DNA from: Shewanella sp.
GTDB taxonomy: Bacteria; Pseudomonadota; Gammaproteobacteria; Enterobacterales; Shewanellaceae
DNA length: 51,756 bases
Assembly: GCF_013214165.1 (NCBI RefSeq)
Contig: NZ_JABSSM010000011.1
Span: 1 to 51,756 of the forward strand
Reading direction: 5' to 3'
This document shows positions 37,205 through 45,504 of this stretch, one piece after another (position 1 is the first letter of the stretch; every line of letters begins with the position of its first letter). The notes below the pieces were generated by a model. It made no database searches. It saw only the letters and a program-made list of their open reading frames with translations, and was not told the origin of the DNA. The position numbers and the translations under genes are program-made.

Positions 37205-38245
37205 ATGAAACATACCAAGACAATACTCGCTATCGCCCTGACTGGCCTGCTAGCAGGTTGTGGTGGCAGCGATAGCAGCACACCAGACACTCCCGGAATA
37301 TTTAACCTGGGCGTATCGGATAATCCAGCCGATGCCGAAGTCGTCAATATTGCCTTTAAGCAAGTCGTGTTAAAAAATAGTGAAGGCTCTATCTCGTTTG
37401 ATGTCGCAGAAGGTGGTGAACTCAAACATGTGGATCTGCTTTTGGTGCAAGGTCAAGAGGTCGAAACCTTGGTCAGTGGCCAATCTGTCCCCTTGGGTGA
37501 ATACCAGATGTGTATTTACATCCAAAAAAGTGAAACCGCTAATGCCGAAAGTTCATATGTAGAAACAGCCGATGGCATCGAAGGCCTAACGACCAATAGC
37601 AATGGCAGCTGTGGTGGCGTTGGAGCAGAAGATGAAGACACTGGCCGCCTGTTCTTCAATAAAGCGTTTACTATCGCCGCTGGCACCAACACCTTTGTCG
37701 CCGAGTTTAATCTAGCCAAAGGTCTGCAAGCCCCTCATGGCGCTCATGATTACTGGACACTCAAACCCACTTCGGTGCAGCTGGTTAATGTCTCAGATGT
37801 CGGGGCCATAACGGGTCAGATTAGCCCAGAGACCATGGCGAGCTGTGAATCAGCCGCCGTTGAACTGGGTTTAGCCGATGTGTACAGCCCGGCAGTTTAT
37901 CTCTACCCGACGGCCACAGCATTAGCCGATATGGCAGATTTTAGAGGGGATGAAGTCCCTTACCTACTCACCGAAGTGGCGCCCATTGCTTCGGCTAGAG
38001 TCAATGAGATAACCGATGGAGCAGAGGCTGTAATAGGCCATGAATATGAATTTGGTTTCGTCGTCGCCGGAGATCACAGCTTAGGCTATACCTGTGTTGC
38101 ACAAAATGATGACCCGGATGCAGCCAACAAACCTGACGATTTAACTGATGCATTCTTTATCCATGTCGATGAGCAATCAGTTGATGTGATACTCGAAGAA
38201 ACCGTCGAGCGTCACTTTCCCATAGATTTCGATCCAGATGCTTAA
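37205..38245 (+). CDS. DUF4382 domain lipoprotein
   Basis: A 346-residue predicted lipoprotein: signal sequence with lipobox LLAGC (Cys19) followed by a Gly/Ser/Thr linker, then a DUF4382 domain starting FNLGVSDNPADAEVVNIAFK (about residues 33-52). The mature protein is acidic, with four further cysteines. It has no Asp at position +2 (the residue after Cys is Gly), so outer membrane sorting is expected. The domain function is unknown. It stands alone, followed by a strong hairpin. Confidence 0.85.
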   Translation: MKHTKTILAIALTGLLAGCGGSDSSTPDTPGIFNLGVSDNPADAEVVNIAFKQVVLKNSEGSISFDVAEGGELKHVDLLLVQGQEVETLVSGQSVPLGEYQMCIYIQKSETANAESSYVETADGIEGLTTNSNGSCGGVGAEDEDTGRLFFNKAFTIAAGTNTFVAEFNLAKGLQAPHGAHDYWTLKPTSVQLVNVSDVGAITGQISPETMASCESAAVELGLADVYSPAVYLYPTATALADMADFRGDEVPYLLTEVAPIASARVNEITDGAEAVIGHEYEFGFVVAGDHSLGYTCVAQNDDPDAANKPDDLTDAFFIHVDEQSVDVILEETVERHFPIDFDPDA

Positions 38246-38257
38246 CAGCAATGAATA

Positions 38258-38289
38258 GTATTAAGGCACTCATCTGAGTGCCTTAATAC
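38258..38289. terminator. Perfect 15-bp hairpin between convergent genes
   Basis: GTATTAAGGCACTCA (38258-38272) and TGAGTGCCTTAATAC (38275-38289) are perfectly complementary with a 2-base loop. It sits between two convergent stop codons and its A/T-rich outer arms can act as T tracts for both strands. Confidence 0.75.
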
Positions 38290-38337
38290 TGATCTATATA
38301 ATAGCTATCTTGATGTCACCTTAGTGACGCTAGCGGT

Positions 38338-39693
38338 TTATGAGCAACAATCTCTGCGCCACCAATTCTTAGGCAGCTTATCCAGCATGACTTTCGCCAT
38401 AAGAATGGTTAACAAGATCCCTGAGCTATAGACGATGACATCGGGCAACATATTATGCTCTTCACCCACTTGAGGCATGACCACGAACCCGAAGGTGTCT
38501 ACCAGATAGTTCACTATGATGCCCGACACTATCGCGACCCCGAGCACGCCCCCTAAGTAACCCAGTAACGCACGCTTACCCAGCTCCTTAGCTACCACAC
38601 CTAAGGTGGCTATGTTCGTCGCCGGTCCCGCCAACATGAAGACCAGTACGGCGCCGGGTGATACCCCCGCCAGCAACAGGCCCGCGGCGATAGGCGTCGA
38701 TGCGGTAGCGCAGATATACATAGGCACAGAGATGACCACCATCACTAGCATGGCTAAGATGCCGTCACCCCACTGCGCCATGAAATCTGCCGGCACATAG
38801 GTCTGTACTAATGCGGCGAAGAACAGGCCGATCAACAACCAGAGGGTGATGTCTCGCACTAGATCAGTCGCAGCGAAATGTAAGCCCTTGCCGATACGGC
38901 TAATCACAGGTGTCCCCCTAAGCTCGGCGGCGATGTCCTTGGTCGACTCACAGCAGCTTTCATCATCACCGGCAGCCGACTCGCTCTTGGCAGAGCCGCA
39001 ACATGAAGACTCTTCCTTTGGCGCTTGGGCTTTACTACTACAACATGAGTCTGCAGTAGCTGCCGAAGCTGGACTTGTCATAGGCGTCGCCAACAGACTT
39101 TCACCGGCGGCTATAGGCGTCATAGTCACGACGGGAGCCACCTTGGGCTCTGTCTTAAGTCCAGCCTTAGCAACAGAACTACAACAGGCGCTCTCAGCCT
39201 TAGGCTCAAGCTTCTCTTTTTTACTGCTACAGCAAGATGAGGCAGCAGGACTTACCTTTGCCGAATTTGTTTTCCCCGCATCTTTATCTGTTAACGGATC
39301 TTCATCCCTGCCGACTAAGAGTCCGGCCACAATCGCACTCGCGACAGCCGCTATGGGTCTTGCTATGGCCATGAAAGGGCCGAGTAACACATAAGATACC
39401 GCCACAGAATCGATGCCAGTTTCCGGGGTTGAGACTAGAAAGGAAGTCGTGGCAGCCTTTGAGGCGCCTGAGCGGCGCAGGCCGACGGCTGCCGGAATCA
39501 CTCCGCATGAACATAAGGGCAAGGGAGCACCTAGAATAGCCGCCTTGACCGTGGTCTTAAATCCATGACCACCAAGCTGCTTCTGCATCCACTCCATGGG
39601 CACAAACATCTTCAGCATACCGGCCAAGAATAACCCCAGCAGCAACCAGGGAGCAGAATCTAAAAAGAGGTCAATAAAATTCGCAAACAACAT
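38338..39693 (-). CDS. SO_0444 family Cu/Zn efflux permease
   Basis: A 451-residue permease of the DUF318/ArsP-like superfamily, matching the SO_0444 family of Cu/Zn exporters. Two blocks of four to five helices (about 8-128 and 272-440) flank a long cytoplasmic linker. The first block has PLPLCSCGVIPAAVGLRRSG and the second ICATASTPIAAGLL. The linker holds five Cys-Cys pairs (residues 154-155, 170-171, 217-218, 231-232, 247-248), each within Ser-rich surroundings, and a sixth pair ends the protein (RRDCCS). These pairs look like metal-capture sites. The gene follows the ZntR-like regulator after 2 bases with its own ribosome site. Confidence 0.9.
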   Translation of the reverse strand: MLFANFIDLFLDSAPWLLLGLFLAGMLKMFVPMEWMQKQLGGHGFKTTVKAAILGAPLPLCSCGVIPAAVGLRRSGASKAATTSFLVSTPETGIDSVAVSYVLLGPFMAIARPIAAVASAIVAGLLVGRDEDPLTDKDAGKTNSAKVSPAASSCCSSKKEKLEPKAESACCSSVAKAGLKTEPKVAPVVTMTPIAAGESLLATPMTSPASAATADSCCSSKAQAPKEESSCCGSAKSESAAGDDESCCESTKDIAAELRGTPVISRIGKGLHFAATDLVRDITLWLLIGLFFAALVQTYVPADFMAQWGDGILAMLVMVVISVPMYICATASTPIAAGLLLAGVSPGAVLVFMLAGPATNIATLGVVAKELGKRALLGYLGGVLGVAIVSGIIVNYLVDTFGFVVMPQVGEEHNMLPDVIVYSSGILLTILMAKVMLDKLPKNWWRRDCCS

Positions 39694-39695
39694 AC

Positions 39696-40175
39696 CTAAC
39701 CCTTATTTTGGCAATTTTTTGTGTACTGAAAATCATCATGGTGATGGCCATGATTCTCACATTTAATATTATCTGTATTGGTCTCGAGCGCTTCCAATAT
39801 GGAGCAATGCTCGGCGCTCTCAGGGCCACCACAACAGGCATCGGATAATCGCTGCAGCGATACCTGAAAGTATTTAAGCTCGGCTATCTTAGCCTCGACA
39901 TGAGCGAGTTTACTGTCCACCATGCCCTTCACATCGGCGCACGCCCAATTCGATTTATCTAACTCGATGGAGAGCAATTCGCTGATCTCGGCTAAGGTAA
40001 AACCCACCGCCTTGGCTCGCAAAATAAAACGCAGTCGCTCGGCATCATTTTCCGTATAGATCCTATAACCGGAATCGGTGCGTGAAGATGGCGATAACAG
40101 GCCATGTTTTTCATAAAACCTTAAGGTATCGGCTTTCACTTCACACTGTTTAGCTAATTCTCCAATTCGATACAT
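39696..40175 (-). CDS. zntR: MerR-family metal regulator (ZntR-like)
   Basis: A 159-residue MerR protein: winged helix MYRIGELAKQCEVKADTLRF, long dimerisation helix and metal-binding loop. Cys79, Cys114, Cys115 and Cys124 fall at the same positions as the zinc ligands of E. coli ZntR; His119 of E. coli is absent, with His123 nearby. The tail adds a His-rich ENHGHHHDD. The ATG at 40175 has GGAG eight bases upstream. It autoregulates the operon through the promoter at 40217-40248 and controls the permease. Zinc is the most likely inducer; copper or cadmium response cannot be excluded. Confidence 0.9.
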   Translation of the reverse strand: MYRIGELAKQCEVKADTLRFYEKHGLLSPSSRTDSGYRIYTENDAERLRFILRAKAVGFTLAEISELLSIELDKSNWACADVKGMVDSKLAHVEAKIAELKYFQVSLQRLSDACCGGPESAEHCSILEALETNTDNIKCENHGHHHDDFQYTKNCQNKG

Positions 40176-40216
40176 GTTTCGGCTCCGCTTGGCCCAATTG
40201 GCTCTCATTTATGGCG

Positions 40217-40248
40217 AGTATAAACCTTGGAGTTAAATCTAAGGTCAA
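40217..40248 (-). promoter_or_regulatory. MerR-type promoter and operator of the zntR-like operon
   Basis: On the minus strand TTGACC (40243-40248) and TATACT (40217-40222) are separated by 20 bp, the over-long spacer typical of MerR-family promoters. Within the spacer an almost perfect dyad, ACCTTGG-8-CTAAGGT (40224-40245), is the likely operator. The layout is that of zntA-type promoters. Confidence 0.88.
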
Positions 40249-40333
40249 GGGTTATTATGCGACTTATTTATGACCTGTGCTTGTTCTCCTGTGCGTATTG
40301 TGAAATCGCGCAGAAAAAAAAAGCCTATGAAGC

Positions 40334-40350
40334 CATTTTACGGTAAAATG
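40334..40350 (+). promoter_or_regulatory. Perfect 17-bp palindrome and probable purH promoter region
   Basis: CATTTTAC-G-GTAAAATG is a perfect palindrome. Its right half supplies a -10-like TAAAAT, followed directly by a G+C-rich TGTGCGCGC, like the discriminators of growth-rate and ppGpp controlled promoters. No convincing -35 is seen, and no PurR box could be found by eye. Confidence 0.4.
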
Positions 40351-40392
40351 TGCGCGCAGGAATAGGGGCTCATCAAAGCAGCTAGAATTGAG

Positions 40393-40454
40393 GGACTTTT
40401 GGAAAGTGGTGAGGCGTTTTACACCTTGACGCCACTGAGTTTTCCGAAAGATCC
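40393..40454 (+). promoter_or_regulatory. Long hairpin in the purH 5' leader
   Basis: Bases 40393-40405 pair with 40441-40454 (13 bp with one bulged A), and inside them GGCGT (40413-40417) pairs with ACGCC (40429-40433). The structure lies 32 bases before the purH start and has no T tract, so it is not a simple terminator. It may be a cis-regulatory RNA; it does not resemble the ZTP (pfl) motif that I know from purH leaders. Confidence 0.55.
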
Positions 40455-40485
40455 TTAAAAATAACTACTGGACACTGTACCCAAA

Positions 40486-42075
40486 ATGAATAATGCCAGA
40501 CCCATTCGTCGCGCGCTGTTAAGCGTTTCAGATAAAACCGGAATCCTTGAGTTTGCTAAAGCATTACATGCTCAAGGCGTAGAACTGCTATCTACTGGTG
40601 GCACCGCCCGCCTTTTGGCTGACAACGGTGTGCCTGTCATTGAAGTATCGGAACATACCGGACATCCGGAGATCATGGATGGTCGTGTCAAAACCTTGCA
40701 CCCTAAAGTGCACGGTGGCATCTTGGCGCGCCGCGGTATCGACGAACTTGTCATGGAACAGAACGGCATCAAGCCTATCGATCTTGTGGCGGTTAACTTG
40801 TACCCCTTCGCAGAGACAGTCGCCAAAGAAGGCTGCACTCTGGCTGATGCAGTCGAGAATATCGATATCGGCGGCCCGACCATGGTTCGCTCTACGGCTA
40901 AAAACCACAAAGACACTACCATCATAGTTAACACTCGAGATTACGATCGCGTTATCAAAGAGATGAATGACAATGACGGCAGCACGACCCTAGAGACTCG
41001 TTTCGACTTAGCGATTGCCGCATTCGAACACACCGCCGCTTACGATGGTATGATCGCAAATTACTTTGGTACCATGGTCCCAGCTCACAGCAAAGACGAG
41101 TGTCCTCAAGACTCTAAATTCCCACGTACCTTCAATACACAGCTCATCAAGAAACAAGATCTGCGTTACGGCGAAAACAGCCATCAAACGGCCGCTTTCT
41201 ATGTTGACGCTCATATCGATGAAGCCTCGGTTGCCAGCGCGATTCAGTTGCAAGGCAAGGCCCTGTCTTACAACAACATCGCCGATACAGATTCGGCTCT
41301 CGAGTGTGTTAAAGAGTTCAGTGAGCCGGCCTGTGTCATCGTCAAGCACGCCAATCCATGTGGTGTGGCTATCGGTAGCAACCTACTGGATGCCTATAAC
41401 CGTGCATACCAGACCGATCCTACGTCGGCCTTCGGTGGCATCATCGCCTTCAACGGTGAACTAGACGAGAAAACCGCCAGCGCTATCGTTGAGCGTCAAT
41501 TTGTCGAAGTGATCATCGCGCCCAAAGTTAGCCAAGCCGCTCGTGATGTCATCGCCGCTAAGGCAAATCTGCGTCTACTTGAATGTGGTGAATGGGGCAC
41601 TAAGACTAATAGTCTCGATTACAAACGCGTCAACGGTGGCCTGCTGCTACAAGATCGCGACCAGGGCATGGTAGCAATCGATGACCTTAAGGTTGTCAGT
41701 AAGCGTCAACCCACAGCCGCCGAAATGAAAGATCTTATGTTCTGCTGGAAAGTGGCTAAGTTCGTTAAGTCTAACGCCATCGTTTATGCCAAGAACAGCA
41801 TGACTATCGGTGTGGGCGCCGGCCAGATGAGCCGTGTCTACAGCGCAAAAGTCGCCGGCATCAAGGCCGCAGATGAAGGCCTAGAAGTGCAAGATTCGGT
41901 GATGGCATCGGATGCCTTCTTCCCATTCCGTGACGGTATAGATGCGGCAGCCGCTGCTGGCATCAGCTGTATCATACAGCCAGGTGGTTCGATTCGTGAT
42001 GAAGAGATAATAGCCGCAGCCGATGAACACGGCATGGCCATGGTCTTCACCGGAATGCGTCACTTCCGTCATTAA
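40486..42075 (+). CDS. purH: Bifunctional AICAR transformylase/IMP cyclohydrolase (PurH)
   Basis: PurH performs the last two steps of IMP synthesis. The 529-residue protein has the N-terminal cyclohydrolase (MGS-like) domain, [20 protein letters not shown] with STGGTARLL and [17 protein letters not shown], and the C-terminal transformylase domain with [28 protein letters not shown] and the near-terminal [11 protein letters not shown]. It is upstream of purD (186-bp gap with an inverted repeat), the usual gammaproteobacterial pairing. Confidence 0.97.
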   Translation: MNNARPIRRALLSVSDKTGILEFAKALHAQGVELLSTGGTARLLADNGVPVIEVSEHTGHPEIMDGRVKTLHPKVHGGILARRGIDELVMEQNGIKPIDLVAVNLYPFAETVAKEGCTLADAVENIDIGGPTMVRSTAKNHKDTTIIVNTRDYDRVIKEMNDNDGSTTLETRFDLAIAAFEHTAAYDGMIANYFGTMVPAHSKDECPQDSKFPRTFNTQLIKKQDLRYGENSHQTAAFYVDAHIDEASVASAIQLQGKALSYNNIADTDSALECVKEFSEPACVIVKHANPCGVAIGSNLLDAYNRAYQTDPTSAFGGIIAFNGELDEKTASAIVERQFVEVIIAPKVSQAARDVIAAKANLRLLECGEWGTKTNSLDYKRVNGGLLLQDRDQGMVAIDDLKVVSKRQPTAAEMKDLMFCWKVAKFVKSNAIVYAKNSMTIGVGAGQMSRVYSAKVAGIKAADEGLEVQDSVMASDAFFPFRDGIDAAAAAGISCIIQPGGSIRDEEIIAAADEHGMAMVFTGMRHFRH

Positions 42076-42083
42076 TTGAAATA

Positions 42084-42118
42084 AGGAGCTAGCAACTAGG
42101 GTTTAGCTCCTAGCTCCT
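42084..42118. repeat. CTAG-rich inverted repeat after purH
   Basis: AGGAGCTAG (42084-42092) and CTAGCTCCT (42110-42118) are perfect inverted copies. The sequence resembles two other CTAG-rich intergenic elements in the window (11656-11677 and 24501-24579). Confidence 0.5.
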
Positions 42119-42174
42119 CGAATTTCGAACCGAATTGAAATTTTTAATATTTAGCGCAAAGCCATTATTTCTAG

Positions 42175-42220
42175 GTCAAGGAAAGCACGCAGTGTATACC
42201 CATACACGAGCATGCTTGAC
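42175..42220. repeat. Cruciform-like inverted repeat upstream of purD
   Basis: GTCAAG (42175-42180) pairs with CTTGAC (42215-42220), and inside them GTGTAT (42192-42197) pairs with ATACAC (42202-42207) around a 4-base loop. It lies 41 bases before the purD start, so it may be either a dispersed intergenic repeat or part of the purD leader. Confidence 0.5.
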
Positions 42221-42261
42221 ACTGAGATAGGGGAAATGGCGCAGCGATAAAGGATAAAAAA

Positions 42262-43554
42262 ATGAATGTACTAGTTATAGGTGGAGGCGGTCGTGAACAT
42301 GCACTGGCATGGAAGGCGGCGCAGTCGGCTCAAGTGGACACAGTATTTGTCGCACCGGGTAATGCCGGCACCTCGAGTGAACCCAAGTTAGAAAACCTAG
42401 CCATTAATGTCGAAGATATTGCGGCTCTGGTCGCTTTTGCCCAAGATAAACAGATCGAGCTCACCATAGTGGGCCCAGAAGTACCATTGGCTATGGGTGT
42501 CGTCGATGCCTTCAATGAAGCCGGATTACCCATCTTCGGCCCGACTAAGGGTGCGGCGCAGCTGGAATCATCTAAAGCCTTCACCAAAGACTTCTTAGCT
42601 CGTCATAATATTCCAACGGCTGCCTATGCAAATTTCACCGACATTGGACCGGCTAAAGCCTATGTCACCGAGATGACAGCAAGCACAGGCTTCCCTATCG
42701 TGATCAAGGCCGATGGTTTAGCGGCGGGTAAAGGCGTGATTATCGCCGCAGATCAGGCGCAGGCCGATGCGGCTATCGAAGATATGCTCGAGGGTAACAA
42801 GTTCGGTGACGCCGGTTCCCGCGTGGTTGTCGAAGAATTCCTAACAGGCGAAGAAGCCAGCTTTATCGTCATGGTTGACGGCAACAACATACTCGCTATG
42901 GCCACCAGCCAAGATCATAAGGCGCGTGATAACGGCGATAACGGCCCTAACACCGGCGGCATGGGTGCATATTCTCCTGCCCCCGTAGTGACTCAAGCCG
43001 TCCATGACTGGACGATAAATCATGTGATCCGCCCAACGGTTGATGGCATGGCGGCTGAAGGCAACGTCTACACCGGCTTCCTTTATGCCGGCTTGATGAT
43101 CTCTCCCGACGGCAGCGCTAAAGTCTTAGAATATAACTGTCGTTTCGGCGATCCAGAGACTCAGCCTATCATGATGCGTCTTCAGTCAGATCTGGTAGAA
43201 CTTTGTCTCGCGGCTACACGTGGTGAGCTGGACAAGGTCACCGCCGAGTTTGACTCGCGCGCAGCCGTAGGCGTTGTCTTAGCCGCAGGTGGCTACCCGG
43301 AAGCATATCGTAAGCACGATGTGATCTTAGGCTTAAACCTTGGCAACAATGACGCCAAGATATTCCATGCTGGTACCTGCATGAAAGACGGCCAGGTGGT
43401 GACTAATGGTGGACGCGTGCTTTGTGCCACCGCCTTAGGACACACAGTGACAGAGGCGCAAGCCAGCGCATACGCCTTAGTCGATACCATCCATTGGGAT
43501 GATGTCTACTTCCGTACCGATATTGCTTATCGCGCTATCTCTAGAGAGAGTTAG
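42262..43554 (+). CDS. purD: Phosphoribosylamine-glycine ligase (PurD)
   Basis: PurD ligates glycine to phosphoribosylamine with ATP in purine synthesis. The 430-residue ATP-grasp enzyme begins MNVLVIGGGGREHALAWKAA and has VVVEEFLTGEEASFIVMVDG, DHKARDNGDNGPNTGGMGAY and CRFGDPETQPIMMRLQSDL, all standard for the family. It ends just before a strong terminator, so purH and purD form a two-gene unit. Confidence 0.97.
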   Translation: MNVLVIGGGGREHALAWKAAQSAQVDTVFVAPGNAGTSSEPKLENLAINVEDIAALVAFAQDKQIELTIVGPEVPLAMGVVDAFNEAGLPIFGPTKGAAQLESSKAFTKDFLARHNIPTAAYANFTDIGPAKAYVTEMTASTGFPIVIKADGLAAGKGVIIAADQAQADAAIEDMLEGNKFGDAGSRVVVEEFLTGEEASFIVMVDGNNILAMATSQDHKARDNGDNGPNTGGMGAYSPAPVVTQAVHDWTINHVIRPTVDGMAAEGNVYTGFLYAGLMISPDGSAKVLEYNCRFGDPETQPIMMRLQSDLVELCLAATRGELDKVTAEFDSRAAVGVVLAAGGYPEAYRKHDVILGLNLGNNDAKIFHAGTCMKDGQVVTNGGRVLCATALGHTVTEAQASAYALVDTIHWDDVYFRTDIAYRAISRES

Positions 43555-43590
43555 AGAAAGCTAACGCCTAAGCGCCCAAGATTAATGTAG

Positions 43591-43615
43591 AAGCCCTCTA
43601 TTGAGGGCTTTTTTA
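43591..43615 (+). terminator. purD terminator
   Basis: AAGCCCTC (43591-43598) and GAGGGCTT (43603-43610) form a perfect stem followed by TTTTT, 36 bases after the purD stop. Confidence 0.92.
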
Positions 43616-43620
43616 TGCCG

Positions 43621-43830
43621 TCAGACCCTGAGAGTCGGGTCTGCAGGGCCGATAACTGGACAGAGGTTGAGGCTCTCTCGCCAGGCTTCATCTAAGCTAA
43701 CTCTCTTAACTAGGCTTAACTCCGGCAGGGGCACAGCATAGATATTGGCGAACAAGTCTAACTGAACGATATCTCTAACAAACTGAGACTCTATGGTAAC
43801 TAACTCAGTAAGACGACCAATAAACCACAA
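43621..43830 (-). CDS. Doubtful short frame or gene fragment
   Basis: A 69-residue minus-strand frame between purD and the spondin operon has a protein-like sequence (VRDIVQLDLFANIYAVPLPE and SLDEAWRESLNLCPVIGPAD). It has only a TTG start and no clear ribosome site, and I do not recognise it. It may be the tail of a lost gene or a chance frame. Confidence 0.25.
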   Translation of the reverse strand: MWFIGRLTELVTIESQFVRDIVQLDLFANIYAVPLPELSLVKRVSLDEAWRESLNLCPVIGPADPTLRV

Positions 43831-43858
43831 ACAATCAGCATTAACTCAAAAATGAGAT

Positions 43859-43880
43859 GTGACACTTTCGTGATACTTTC
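43859..43880 (+). promoter_or_regulatory. 11-bp tandem direct repeat, candidate OmpR-family site
   Basis: GTGACACTTTC (43859-43869) is followed directly by GTGATACTTTC (43870-43880), 10 of 11 bases identical. Direct repeats with 10-11 bp period are the usual targets of OmpR/PhoB-type response regulators. The site is 95 bases before the first gene of the cluster that encodes such a regulator. Confidence 0.5.
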
Positions 43881-43974
43881 TTATCCAACTTGTGACTAAG
43901 TCGCGACAACCCGGTGACATCACTTTGTAACAATCAAAGGATACCGAATCGATTCGTCTACAAGGAGATACACC

Positions 43975-44676
43975 ATGAAGCTACACCACACCACTCGCCT
44001 GTTAATTCTCGGCAGTATGATGAGCATTCCAGTCTCTGCCGCCGATTTAGAGATAAGCATCACCAACTTGACCCATGGCAACCACTTCACTCCCATTCTC
44101 ATCACGGCCCATGATGATGCCAGTCATCTTTTCCAAGCCGGTGAGATGGCCAGTCCCGCGTTGCAAAAAATGGCAGAGGGTGGAGCCATTGCAGATCTAG
44201 CCGCGGCAGCGATGGGCAACAATGAGATAACCGTGGAGAATCCAGCCATGGGACTCTTAGCGGCAGGCGCCAAAACCAGCGCTATCATGTTAGATACTCA
44301 GGCTATGACCCATCTGTCGATAGTCGCCATGGTGTTACCGACCAACGATGCTTTCATCGGACTAGACGCATGGGAGATACCGACCACTCCGGGCACCTAT
44401 ACCCTTAACATCAATGCTTATGATGCGGGCACCGAAGCGAACGATGAAATTATTAATGGCGGCGGCATGCCAGGTACACCTGGGATCCCGGCAGCACCGG
44501 GAGGCGATGGCGGCACCAATGGCACCGGCGTCATGGACAGCAGCAGTAATACTCGTGTCCATATTCATCCGGGTGTATTAGGCGATACCGATACTGCGGG
44601 TGGCATGAGTGACCTAGATAGCCGCATCCACAGATGGCTGAACCCGGTCGCCAGAGTCGTCGTGGTCGTTAAATAA
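43975..44676 (+). CDS. Spondin-domain exported protein
   Basis: A 233-residue protein with a signal peptide (cleavage likely after VSA, about residue 22) and a Spondin_N-type domain: LEISITNLTHGNHFTPILIT, then ALQKMAEGG, LPTNDAFIGLD and AYDAGTEANDE. A Gly/Pro-rich insert (about residues 163-185) precedes RVHIHPGVLGD and HRWLNPVARVVVVVK. In animals spondin domains bind matrix components; in bacteria the role is unknown. It has AAGGAGATACACC before the ATG and is the first gene of a four-gene cluster. Confidence 0.88.
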   Translation: MKLHHTTRLLILGSMMSIPVSAADLEISITNLTHGNHFTPILITAHDDASHLFQAGEMASPALQKMAEGGAIADLAAAAMGNNEITVENPAMGLLAAGAKTSAIMLDTQAMTHLSIVAMVLPTNDAFIGLDAWEIPTTPGTYTLNINAYDAGTEANDEIINGGGMPGTPGIPAAPGGDGGTNGTGVMDSSSNTRVHIHPGVLGDTDTAGGMSDLDSRIHRWLNPVARVVVVVK

Positions 44677-44687
44677 GGGGCTTAATC

Positions 44688-45422
44688 ATGAGTATAATCA
44701 AACATATGACCCATAATCGACTCACAACATCTATGGTGCTAGCCACTCTAGTTAGTCTGAGTGCCTGTTCAGATAATGACAATGACGCCATGGATACACC
44801 CGAACCGCCACCGGTTCCGGTGCCGACACAAGATTACCGAGTCACTGTGACCAACTTGACCGCCAATCAGCCCATGTCTCCTATTGCCTTAATAAGACAT
44901 CAGGCAGGCATGACAGTATGGCAAACAGGCGAGCCGGCGAGTCTGCCCCTGGAAACCTTAGCCGAGTCTGGCGATAGCGCGGGCTTTGCCGATATGGAGG
45001 GCATAGATGCACTCGTCAAGGGTCAGGGAATTTTAGCCCCTGGCATGACAGAAAGTATCGAGCTCAAACTTAGCCCGGATGAGGTCGCCTCAATCTCGCT
45101 GCTCACCATGTTAGTTAACACCAATGATGCCTTTGCCGGAGTCAACAGTGTGTCTCTGATGGATCTAGCGGTTAACGCCACGGTGAAATTCAACTCCATC
45201 GCCTACGATGCTGGCACCGAAGCCAACTCCGAAGCGAAGGGAAGCATTCCCGGACCTGCGGACAGCGGCGAAGGCTTTAATGCCGCGCGAGATGATGTCG
45301 ATAGGGTTCATGCTCATCCAGGTGTCATCAGCGCCGACGATGGATTAGCCGACTCGGTATTATCAGCCTCCCATAGGTTCGATAATCCTGTGCTAAAGAT
45401 CTCCGTCGAACGTCTAAAATAA
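44688..45422 (+). CDS. Spondin-domain lipoprotein
   Basis: A 244-residue paralogue of the preceding protein, starting 11 bases after it. The signal sequence ends in a lipobox LSAC (Cys27), followed by an Asp/Pro-rich linker with PEPPPVPVPT. The domain repeats the same landmarks: YRVTVTNLTANQPMSPIALI, LVNTNDAFAGVN, AYDAGTEANSE, RVHAHPGV and HRFDNPVLKISVE. The residue after the Cys is Ser, so outer membrane placement is expected. The first paralogue is soluble in the periplasm and this one anchored, which may point to a pair with separate places. Confidence 0.88.
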   Translation: MSIIKHMTHNRLTTSMVLATLVSLSACSDNDNDAMDTPEPPPVPVPTQDYRVTVTNLTANQPMSPIALIRHQAGMTVWQTGEPASLPLETLAESGDSAGFADMEGIDALVKGQGILAPGMTESIELKLSPDEVASISLLTMLVNTNDAFAGVNSVSLMDLAVNATVKFNSIAYDAGTEANSEAKGSIPGPADSGEGFNAARDDVDRVHAHPGVISADDGLADSVLSASHRFDNPVLKISVERLK

Positions 45423-45504
45423 ACGCACAAAAAAATAATTGTTCGAAATAAATACCGCCCGAGTCAGGTCTATTGATTTACGGATCTGCTTTGGGCGACT
45501 CAAG

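Noticed and set aside
40393..40454. ZTP (pfl) riboswitch upstream of purH
   Set aside because: The leader is structured, but the conserved pseudoknot core that defines the motif is not visible.
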